Positions 29,640-41,200 of a stretch of 64,000 bases of DNA are shown piece after piece. The position numbers were made by a program, and so were the translations under genes. The notes beneath the pieces are model-generated. The model saw nothing but the letters and a program-made list of their open reading frames with translations. It made no database searches and was not told the DNA's origin. Where the stretch lies: contig NC_072801.1 in the NCBI RefSeq assembly GCF_028583425.1, positions 61,209,766 through 61,273,765 of the forward strand. The letters run 5' to 3'. Source of the stretch: Eublepharis macularius (lineage: Eukaryota > Chordata > Lepidosauria > Squamata > Eublepharidae). Each line of letters opens with the position of its first letter. Within the stretch, counting starts at the first letter, position 1.

Positions 29640-32019
29640 ACTCTTGGAAATACTGAGACAGACAATGCTGGCAACCAGGTCCAATTAACTATCCATATAG
29701 GTTATTTATTAAAATACTGATACCCTCCAAATTTTTCCACCATCCACAGTGGCTCAAGGCAGTTAACAAAAAAAGTGCTAGCCCTGCAATGTACAGAACC
29801 ATTAAAAACTGAAATGCAAACAAGCCACCTACACAGTACTCTTCAAACAGAAGGGGGGAAAGACCCCAGCCTCCATCAAATGCCCATTCAACAGAAAGGA
29901 TTCACCATGCCACCAAAAGCAGGCCAGATTTGGGACCTCCTTAATGTTTTTCAGGAACCTTTTTCCAGGTGGCTGGTACCATTGCTGAAAAGTAATGTGT
30001 TCAACCATAGCACATCCATCTATCTAGAGCGTTTTTGCCGCACTTTTCCTTTAAGGGGCTCTGGGCAGCCGACATGACATCCACTTGTAGTTGTGTGTGG
30101 CGTCTAAGCTGTAAGTGAATGCAAAATATCTGTTTTCATCACACAATGCAAAAGTTCATAGTGGAGCCTTTGTTTGCAATTTGGTGTCTTTTATATTCTA
30201 ATAACCTTCTTGCATAGATATGCATACTCTGACAAAGAATGTGAAAAGGGATTAATTTTACCTAGGAATTTCGTCAGTCAAGATCAAATAGCACATGCAA
30301 GCTGCAAACTTCTACTCGACACTAGTATTGCTTTGACTGTCTGCAGCTGATAACAGTAACACAAACAGAGCTTTGACTTGTGGAAATGAACCTTCATATG
30401 TAAACTGTGAACATTGCCTAGAAAGCAAGTCTTATTGTTTGAAACAGCTGATTTTCCTTGATGGAGTGGTTGTTTATTATAATTAGAGACTGTCTTTTGA
30501 TGTATTTCATTAGTATATGGTGAAGGGATTGGAGTTTTTTCTGGAGTTTATAAATTACATAAGGGTTTGTAAATAGTATTTACTGAGTTATTAGATTACT
30601 GGTCAATTTATAGATTATATTTAATATCTATGGATTATAATTAAAATTTAGCTAAGCATTTATTACTCACTGATTTCACACAATAGATTTTGTATTTAAT
30701 TGTCTTTAGATGCTGTGTTGCTTTTGTATTTTCCACTGTTCTGTGGTAGGCAAAGTCAGCCCAATGCTGATCCCAAAAGATTGGGTTCTTGGGGGAGCAC
30801 CAGGGAAAACACATTGAAGATCCCAGAGGAAGCAAGGAGGAGATCTCTTGTGAGGAGGGAATGCACGAGACTGCTTGGAATGGTGTGGGGAACGGAGCAG
30901 GGATTTGCATCTTTTAAAAAATATTCAATTCTGGTTTCAGATCACTGCAAATTCATTTGTACTATTTGACACGTTGCTCCTATATGTTCATGGCTGCTGC
31001 CCTCACATTCTCCATGCTCCTAGACTCTTCTCTGCCCCAGAGGTGTCACTTTAACCTCTGCCTTCCAATACCGTCATGAAGAAAAGCAGCCTTTTATACC
31101 CTGTTGTTTCTAAAGTCTGCTCCTTAGGCTAACTGCATAGGTCTGTCCTTCCAGCCTGCCCCTTTCTTCTTCCTCTCTTCTTCTTGCCATCGGTCCTCTC
31201 TGGAGATCTCCAGGCCACCCCCCACCCCACCCCCAGGTAAAGAGCAGTCTGCAATCCCCAGATACTGCTCCAACACCTCTCCTTGAGTCAGTCAATGGCC
31301 TCCAACAACTGCAGCTGGCTGGAGCCGTGCTTGATATGCCTGCTTCTCGGGAGCTCCTCCCAACTTCCTTAACTGCCTACAGAATTTGATGTGTTCCTGG
31401 TCACTACCCAGTTGGTGGCTCTTGCTAAGTTGACTAGGTGACCACTAGGGATGGGGTGACCCCAGGTGCTGCACCAACACAATATATATAATATAGATAT
31501 GATACGTAATGCTGACTTAGCAGTACACAATAACTAGGACTGGGAATCTCCAAGTGGGGCCCGGAGAGCTCCTGGAATTGCAACTGTTCTTCAAACTAGA
31601 GACTTGTTCCCCTGGAGGAAATGGCTGCTTTGTAGGGTGGACTCTATCGCATTATGCCCTGCTGAAGTCCTCCCCAACATCACCTTCCCAGTCTCCACCA
31701 TTCAATTTCCATGAATTTCCCAACTGGGAGTTTGCAACCCTATCAAAAACACTGGTGGGTGATGAGGGTAAACAGCGCATAAAAGTATTTTTTTAATTCA
31801 GAGAAGAAATTTGGTGAGGATTAGGGGAAGGTGGAATGGAAAGACAACGTATAGAAGAAAGGGACTTCTGTTCTCTGAAGACTCATGCCAAGCACCTTCC
31901 AAATACAACAAACAGTGAGATGCCTTCCAGAAAGATGCCCGAGAAGGAAACTCCACCTGGGATTTTCTACATAGACAAAAAATGTGGTGTACCATTAAGC
32001 TGTGACTCCTTGCTGATCT
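29640..32019. other. Intergenic or 3' flank of gene P; one dispersed repeat
   Basis: No exon seen. A dispersed repeat of about 200 bp lies at 31528-31742 (aactgggagtttgcaaccct at its end), related to copies at 45770, 51383 and 52008. ATTAAA (near 31790) and AATAAA (30659-30664) on the minus strand are candidate poly(A) signals for gene P. Confidence 0.35.
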
Positions 32020-32216
32020 TTAGGAAACTAACTTGGGTTCATTCCTGGATTTGACAGGAAAGTGACAGAGAGCTGGAATGGGAGAGAGTTGGGCCTCATG
32101 GTGTTCCTTCCAGAGGTGATGGTCTGCAATTATGATATACGCAAGCAGAAGAAGCACCAGACCTCCGATGGCAAAGCGTGCATAGGCGGCAGACTCTGAG
32201 ACGAGATCATTGGGAT
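32020..32216 (-). CDS. Gene P exon 8: stalk, transmembrane segment, short tail
   Basis: Acceptor cctgtacag; it encodes PNDLVSESAAYA, then RFAIGGLVLLLLAYIIIAD, then HHLWKEHHEA and a tail of about 30 residues ending KLVS before the stop (32022-32020). Arg lies at the start of the hydrophobic stretch. It aligns with gene R's last exon (IGGL-LLLL-Y-xx-D, then WKE), which keeps an NxxR motif; here the Asn position is Ala. No tyrosine motif is present in the tail. Confidence 0.8.
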
Positions 32217-35200
32217 CTGTACAGGGAGGGAAAGGAGACAGGTGTTTAGTTTGGTTTGTATTACCATGAGCATTGGTTCTCACTACATGATAAACCTATG
32301 CACAACCCTAGACAATACCACAACACCCTGTGACTAGGCAGGATAGAGGATGAGGGACTGGATTTCAGCTAGACCAGGGGCATCTTGGCACAGCACCAGG
32401 CAGAGAAAACTCCTAGGAGGGGAACTGACCTCATAGATGTGGACATACAGCATGAAACCCTGTCACTTTTCTCTCTAAAAAGGAACACCTGGACAAGGTT
32501 TGTTTCTTTATTAAAACATTTATACACCATCTTTCCATGTGGCCCACCAATCCCTGCATGTGGAGCATTTTAACAGATCCACCACCACTCCAGGGCATAC
32601 ATGCTGTAGCCACCTGTATCTTCAACAAATAATGGTCTGAACATAGCACAGGACAAACCTCTAGACTCTTTTCTTAATCACGAGATTAAACAACAGAGAA
32701 AACTGGGTAAATACCAGATACCACACCTGATACCAGTAGTTCCAGGGAGTCACTGTGTGTTGATAACAGAAAAGGTGTTTTAGAACATGCATAGCTGCAG
32801 CTATAGTTCCCTTGGTGGTCCCAACTGATGTTGATAAAGGAAAGTTCACCCACATCCCAGTTACTCTTCATGGGCCACTTCAGTGTTGGGTCACCAGCCT
32901 CATGTAGATAGAATTTTGCAGGCCCGTCTTCAATTTCACAAGAGATTTTGACTTGCCCCCCATGGGCAACCAACCGACTGGGGCTGACAGAGATGGTAGG
33001 CCTGGGGATGCTGGGATCTGTGGAGGAAAGGAAACAGGAAGTCAGATGCCAAATACCGCCTCAATGCTAGGCTCAGTCCATAGTCAGATAAGAGGGAAAT
33101 GGATCATGTCAGATGATGTGCCTACCACCTCTCCTGTAAAGCCTTATGTTCTCTCTCGACAGAAGAATACAGAGGCATTTCTTACCATAGCTGCATACTT
33201 TTTGTCATTGCATGAGAGAATTGAACCTGTATTGGAGACTCCCTACAATTCAAGGGTGTGTGTGTGTGTGAGAGAGAGAGAGACAGAGAGGGCGGGTGTT
33301 ACTTCAGCAAAATTATATACTTTGAAAAGGAACTGGCTTCTCCAATCCAGGGCCCTTTTCACACTGCTTACCGGGACTTGCAACGACGCGGAACATCGTG
33401 CTACAAACGCGGAAAATCGTGTTTTCTCACACGAGATTTGTGCGACATCGCGCAAATCTCGTGCGATGTCGCACAAATCTCATGCGAAAAAATGCGATTT
33501 TCAGCATTTGTAGCGCAATGTTCTGCGTTGTTGCGAGTCCCAGTAAGCAGTGTGAAAAGGGCCCAGGTTAACTATACGGAATCTCAAAAGAATTCTCACA
33601 GCACTGAAAAACGCAACTGAAATCCATGAAGATGTGTGCATAAGATTGTCAGGAGAAGGACATTCTCTGAAAGCATAGAATCCATCCAAACCTGAATATG
33701 GGTTCCTGGACCGTTCAGACCATGTCATGTCCTCACAAACAGGTTCAAGAAGACCCATCCTGGCTAGGCAGGACCCTGTTCCAGGCAAAATATACATCTG
33801 AAACGGAAACATTAGCCATTTCAAGGGTACACAGGATTATGAGACGAAATAGTGTTTATGGCAGGAGCTGCGTCTACCTGACGATTTATATTTCTATTGC
33901 CTTTTGTTAAATGAAAATCTCCACCATACATCCAAAGACCTCTCTCTACAAAGAGTAATGGGGTCTTCTCTCCTTGTTTATGTAAGAAGAACCCTTTTAG
34001 CGCAAACCTAAGCAGAGTTATAGTCTTCTAAATCCTCTGGTCTTAAAGGCTGTAATGCTGTTACAAGTATAGTTTGTCCTCCTTTTGAAGGTCAATCTGT
34101 TGTATATATGTGTCTTAATACTGCTGGAGCAAGGGTTTAAGGGCAAGGCAATGCCATTTTAGAGACACTCATCCAGAGAAAGGAGGAAAGGAGAAAACTG
34201 AACTCCACAATTGGTGAAAGGGAATTGTAGAACAGTGGGACCTAATTTCACAGACCCTGAGAAAAGTAAAAGAGGATTACAAGGCCCAAGCAGACAAGAA
34301 GCGCGCGCCTCAATGGGACTTAAAAGTAGGAGGACGGGTGTTTATATCTACAAAGAACTTACGGGGAGAACAGTCTAGTAAAATATTAGGTTGGAAGTTT
34401 GTAGGTCCATTTGAAATAATAGAAGTCATTAATGGAGTAACAATAAGATTAAAACTGCCAAAGAATTTAAAGAGCGTCCACCCCATTTTCCATTGCAGCC
34501 TCCTAAAAAGGGCACCAGATCCGGACCAGTGGCACCCAGAGCCACGGACTCCCCCCGCCCCCTGATGGTGAACGGCCAAACACATCATGAAGTAGAATCT
34601 ATTCTGGATTCAAAACGCAAACGAGGGTAACTATTATACCTTATTCGGTGGAATCATTTTAATCAAAGTCACCAAGAGTGGGTCATAGCGGAAGATGTTA
34701 AAGCTCCAAATTAGTTAAGGAGTTTCACAAACGATATCCAGATAAACCGAGGGGGAGTTGAAAATAAGCAGGGCAGAATGTCAGACAGGGGTTAACCTGT
34801 CTGGCATAGGAGGCAGAAGTTACATAGTTGCAGTTTAATGTCTGACAGGAGTTAGCCTGTCAGTTATAGAAGGTAGGGAAGTTATATAGTTACAGTTTAG
34901 TTTCTTAGCGTTGAAAGGCTGTCAAAGCCAAGAGTTCCGTTCCATAGGAAAAGGGAGGGGCAAGGAGTATACAGTCAGCATTGTTACAGTTAAACAGTCA
35001 TTCTCTGCAATTGTCTTACGTTAGTTGGTAGTACTGTGATTCCTGAATTTTAAAAATCTGTTTACTGAATCTGTCTTTGCCTGATCTGGTGTGGATATTT
35101 TTGCGAAGATACATGGAAGAGAAACTGACACTGAGGACCTCAGCTTTCATTTTATAAAAGAAGGTTCTAAATCTTGGGTGGAATCCAGTGCCAAACAATA

Positions 35201-38200
35201 TGTTGCACTAGAGCTTGTGCACACTCTGGTACATTTCGTACTCATGGGTTAACACACCATTTCCGAAGCATCGCCACAATCACAACAGATTCGGCTTGGC
35301 ACCTGTGTGTTTCACATTATCTGAGAAGTTTCAAATTGGTGTCCTGCATTTTGTTTCACACTCGCTTCGAAGCCCCAGTTTTGTTGCAGGCTTTGTGGGC
35401 TTTGGAATTCACATCACCCTTTTTTTAAAAAAAGGTTTGCGCATACGTTGTAACATTGTGACATTACCACTTGAAACCTCACCCCTCCCTATGCACATCA
35501 GTACTGCATCTCTGTGCGACCATTTTCGCATTCTAACTTTTCACATTTGAAAATAGCACCAAGGGGTGTTAAGAGCTGTTTGTCCCCATCCAGCCAATTT
35601 TCTGGCCACCATTGGTCTCACGCGATCACGTGAACCCTGAATGGGAGGGGTGTGACGATCTTTTTAGAGAAAGACTCCCCATGTTTGTTCGAACACCATT
35701 TTTAAGGCCATCGTTATCATGCATATTGAGCATTAAAAATCAAAAGGGAAACGTGTCCAAACATTCAAATGAACAGAAGTGGTTCTTTGTGGAGCCAGAT
35801 AGCATATTGACTGGTAGTGATTTCCCATGACATCTTTTTCCCAAACAGCAGTAACGTAAGAGCGTTGCTTCCTATCCATTCATTTAAAAAAATGCACAAT
35901 GCTGAAACATTACTGTCCTTTAGAAATACAAAAAAAAAATACAGAAAAAGCGGATGGGGTGCTGAGGAGGGTGGGTTTTATTAGATCTACACAGATGAAT
36001 CAGCTCAAGGAAAAGGAGAGGGTGGTGTAGAGAAGCAAACAACTCAAATATGATGAGGAAACTTAAGAGGAAGATGTGGCAGCAGGATGCAGGGGCAGAG
36101 GGGGGGTGCAAGGATGGGAGCCAGAAGAGAGGAGAGGCTGAGTGGAGGTCTTGCTGGAGGGAGAGTCCTCCGTGCCCCTTGCTCATTCCCAGCCTTCTGC
36201 CCTCCTTTGCTAAGGGCTGCAGATAATCCCTGGTTCACAAACTCACCAAAACTTGGCAAGGGCAAGAGGCAGCTGAGCGAAGATTAAAGTCAGCTCAGCC
36301 CCAGACTGCGTACTGAGTGCCTTGCATGCTGCACAGCTGAAGCCCTCCCCCCGCAACCAGGGCTGTCTGCTAAGCCAAGCCCAAGTTCTTCAGGGGTATC
36401 GCTCGGATGGAGGCGCCGGGCACAGGGTGTGAGCATGTGCACTTGCACCCCGCAACCTCAGCCCTGCCCGCCTCCCTCCTGCTCTGCACTCTGCTTTCCC
36501 CACTCGGGCCAGGCCAGGCCAGATGGGTGCCCGGCTTCCTGCTGCCTGCCAGCCGGGCAGGCTGAGGACGCTTTACCACACTGCCACCAAATGCTGAAAC
36601 ATTAAAAAAAAAAAAGGGAGCAGGCAAAGTGGTTGGGGAGCTGAGGAGAGTGGGTGTGGTCAGATCCACACAGACCAATCAGCTCCCAAGGAAAAGGAGA
36701 AGGGGGAGAAGCAAAAAGAGGACAAAAGTATTCACACTGGCATTAATCAGGCCAGCAGTGAGTCAGCAGCAGGTTCAAAATAACATCACAGTATGTCCAC
36801 AGGGGGGGAAATCGGGGATACCACGGACTAAGAACAGGGCTGCATTACAAGTGTGAAACCTCTGCAAACATGGGACGCAAAACACATGCAGAAACACTGT
36901 AAAGTACGAGTGTGAAAGGTACCTCTGAAATGCATAAAAAGACCATGCACTAAGAGCCCTTTCGCACTCAAGTTTAAAAGCAATGGATCTGAGCAGCCAG
37001 CCCTATAGCCTTCACACCAGCTTGGAACCACCCCTTTTTACACTCTCTGCTCCTGATTCGGTCTCACGTTCTCTGCTGCATTTTATAGTCACTTGTAGAC
37101 ATGGGCGCGAACCAAAAAAATTTAATGAACCAGAGGTTCGTGGTTCGGTGCCGATGACGATCCCGAGATCATGAACTGCAACGAACATTTCCCATTACTG
37201 AACCGGTTCACGGTTTGCGGTTCGTTGGGAGCCGAACGGCCCCCGGGGCACTTACAGAGCCCATATTCCCGGGGAGTCTTTTGCAGGCTCTCCCCTACAG
37301 CTATCACCCAAGTTTGGACAACATTGCAAAAGGAATCTTGGAGTTATACCATCTCCAATCCAAGGCCCCCAGGAAACTCCCACTCGACACAATTACAGCC
37401 ACCAGTTGATGTTGGCCCAGTATACAGAAGGTGGGTGGCGGGCATGGGGAGGTGATGATGAGCCACCTCCCCTTTAGGGGGCGGGAGGTCTGGCCGCTCG
37501 CCGGCGGCACCCCCCATGTGCCCGCCCGACAGGCCAAAGAGGAGCTCGCTGGTATTCCCACGTGGGTGGGAGAGGACATGTCATTCGGATGGGGGCCTGA
37601 TCCCCAGCAAGCGAGGGTCTTCACCCAAGGGTCCCACTGAGGAACAGTGCGGCAGCAGCCGACAGTACCCACCTTCCTGCCTTGCCAGAAAGGACGGGAG
37701 GGAGAGGAGATGTCTTTTGGAGGGGAAGTGGGAAGATCCACCAACAGCAGCGAGGCCTCCTCCGAAGCTCCCACTGAGCTACTCTGTGGTGGCAGCCGAC
37801 AGCACCCACCTTCCTGCCTTGCCAGAAAGGATGGGACAGAGAGGAGATGTCATTTGGAGGGGTCGGAGTGCTCCAGAGAGGGACAGGTCGAAAGAGGGTC
37901 TGTGAAGTCGGAAGATCCTAACAGCCGCAAGACCTCCTCCGAGGATCCTACTGAGGAACTCTGCAGCAGCAGCCAGCATCAACCACCTTCTTGCCTTTGT
38001 GGAAAGGATGGAATAGGACAGGACCAGAGAGGTCGTTGGAAGGGGACTCAGTGTTCCGCAGAGGGCGAGGTGAGAAGAGGGACTGTGTACTTGTGTGGGA
38101 GAGGAAGGCCGCATTGCGCAGCAGGACCGGGACGGAGGGATTCCACATCCACCCTGAAGGAGTGTGCAGACTGTTGTGGCAGAGGCTTGTCCGCTCCCCC

Positions 38201-41200
38201 TGTGTCACAGTGGAGGCTGTCGCCAACATCACTCACCTTCCTGCCTTTGCGGAAAGGACGTGACTGCTCATGGCGGCATAACCCATTCACCCCTGCCCAG
38301 AGGGGACCGCCACTGCTGTTGGCAGGGGCCACCGTGATGTGCAATTTAATGCGCAACAGCAGTTGATCTGTCCCTCGTGGCCCAAAGCTGAAGCATCATA
38401 CAGCACCCACTGTCTGGCCTTCACGGAAAGGGTGTGAGTGCGAGGGACCCATTCCCCCCTGCTCAGAGGGGGCAGTAGGTGACCACGGAAAGGGAGGGTA
38501 CCGTGCGGCACCACACTAACACAAGCAACAGCTCCTGAGCTGCCCCTCGTGCCCAAAAGCAGCAGCGGCATACCTCAACCACCTTCCTGCCTTCGCAGAA
38601 AGGACACGTGACTGGTTGTGGGTCCCATTCCCCCCATGCACAGAGAGGACAGCAGGTACACATGGATAGGGGTGCACTGTGCAGCTCAAACCTGTCAAGC
38701 TCAGCAAAAGCTTCTGAGCTGCCCCTTGGGATCCAAAGCGGTGGCAGGAGACAGCACCCAACTTCCTGCCTTCGTGGAAAGGGTGGGAGGGACCCATTCC
38801 CCCCCGCTCAGTGGAGACACCAGGTGCCATGGAAGGGGGGGTACCGTACGGTGCAACTCTCACATCGGCAACAGCAGCAGAGCTGTTCCTCGTGCCCAAA
38901 AGCGGCATCAACTGGCAGCACCACACCTTCCTGCCGTTGTGGAAAGGACGGGTTGGGAAAGACAGGAGAGGTTGGGAGGCATCTGAGCAGATCCAGAGAG
39001 AGAGAGGTGTGAAGAGGGAATGGGAACTTGTCTGGGAGAGGAGGGCAAAGGGTCACCAGCCATGGAAGCAGCCCCAAGAACTGAGGGAGGTTTGAGCCCG
39101 CTGTGGACGAGCTGGGCCGGCTACAACCCCAGGGTGGCTCAGAGCCCAGGTAGGTCCAGGTCCACGAGAAGGTGCCTCAGTAGGTTGAGGTTCACCTTGA
39201 TGAACGCCAACATGTCCACCAGGTCTGGGTGCAGACGTGCGCGGCGGGGACGGAGGAGGTCTCCCACGTGGGAGAACACCTGCTCGCTCTGCACGCTGGT
39301 GGGAGGGCAGGACAGGATTTTTGTTGCCACGATGGACAGGTCCGGACATCAGCCAGATTTCCTCGCCCAATACTGCAACGGGTTGGCATGGTGCGGCTCG
39401 GTGGGCTCAGAAAGGTACTCACACACCATGGCCCCCGCTGAGTACTCCACTGAGAGGGACGTGCCCGCTGTGCAGAGGCCAACCACGCAGCCCACAGACG
39501 AGGCCCAGAGATCGAATGTGTCCATTGGGGTGGCTCTTCCCTAGTGTGGCTCTCTTCCAACCTCCTCCCCCTCCCCCTCCTCCTCCTCCACCGCCTGCCC
39601 CTTGCCGCTGCCCGGTTCCTTCTCTCCTGCCCTCTGTCTCTGGAAATGGAGCAGTGCTCTGCAGAGCTCCTTTTTCCAGTGCTGCATCTGACCTGCCTGC
39701 ATGGCGATGCTGCCCTTGATGCAGGGATCACAGAGGGAGGCCAGTTGGTACGGTGCCTCGCAGCATAGAGGATGCAGGCGTTCAGCAATGCAGGCCTGGA
39801 TCCTCCAGACAAAGTCCCGGACCCTGGGGAGCAGCTCTTGCCCTTGCTGGAGCTCCTGGGCCAGAAACTGGTCTAGGCCGTGGATCAGAGGGAGAACCTG
39901 ACCCAGGCTGGGCTGGTAGGAGCACAAGAGATCAGTAGCATCCTTGAAGGGTTTCAGGATCCGGGACATCTGGGCAAGGACTCTCCAGTCCATGGAGCTG
40001 AGGCTCAATTCCTCTCCCCTCCTCAGCACATCCGAAGAGGACAGGTTGTCTTGCAATGCGCCCTTCTGCTCCACCAGACGACATACGATGTCATAGGTGG
40101 AGTTCCAGTGGGTGGGCAGGTCCTGGAAGAGTTGGTGCTCGGGGTCCCCTGCCTCCCCCTGCCTCTGGATCAGCTTGCGGGAAGAGTTTATGCTGCAGGA
40201 GAAGTGGGAAGCGATGCGATGGCAGCTGTCCAGCAGATTGTGCGTCCGCAAGGTTCCCTCGTCCCAGCTGTCCCTCAGCTTGCTCCCCAGCCCAAGCATG
40301 TCCCACATCACGAGGTGCAGCTTGTGCACCATACACACCAGGCCCAGGAGGGATGCCTCTTTCAGGGCTGCCAACATGTTGGCTCCCGCATCCGTGACCA
40401 TGAAGCAACGGACAAACCCTTCCACCTCGGACGTCCACTCCCTCAGAGCTGCCTTGACGGTGGCGGCGATGTTCTTCCCAGTGTCCATCCCCCGGGCCTG
40501 AAGAAGAACTGCCCTGTAGCCCAGTGTCAAGCTGGGCACCTTTTTACGGCTGACAGATCTTGGCCTGGGGAGGCGGAGGTCCTCTGGTTGCCACCAGTGG
40601 GCGGTGATGGCAAGGTACCCGTGATGGCAGCCACTCCACAGGTCAGCCATGAAGGGCACTGTTCTGCCTTGGGCAGCCGACAGGTCTCTGCGCACCATGT
40701 CTTGCACTGCCTCATACAGGGCGGGCACGACTCAATGCCCAACAGTGCGCTGTGATGGCATGGTGAACCATGGGGCAAAGTGCTGGAGCAGCAGTTGGAA
40801 GCCCACGCCCTCCATGACCAATAGGGGGAAGCCTGGCAGGGCAATCGTCTGAGCCACCACATGAACGCCCACCTCCTGAGCCCTTGACCTCACCCTTTTC
40901 AGCGGAGCCACCTCCGACACCGATGGAACAACTTCCCCCAGGGCAGCCTGCCTGACCCTTCTGCTCCCACCAGTCACACCCTCGAGGCAAGGCTTCTTGC
41001 TCGGGGTGCATTCCGGAGACCCTCCCATTGATCCTGGATCAGACGAGCTGGTGGCCCTCGGTCTCCCCCTGATGGATGTTACGCTGGCCGAGGACGGAGA
41101 CCACAGGCTCGGGTGGTGCCTCTTCAAGTGACGAGTCTGGGCCGTCAATGACAGGTGCTTCGGGTCATTGCCCCTGCGCACCAGGTCCTCACACACACAG

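Noticed and set aside
37647-38366. Open frame of 239 codons and its antisense partners
   Set aside because: It runs through the tandem array inside the hAT element; the peptide mirrors the repeat period.
37660-38955. CRISPR-like repeat array
   Set aside because: Units are about 172 bp, the repeats are imperfect, and they sit inside a eukaryotic DNA transposon.
39880-40755. Open frame of 291 codons on the plus strand
   Set aside because: Antisense shadow of the hAT transposase frame, which has the recognisable motifs.
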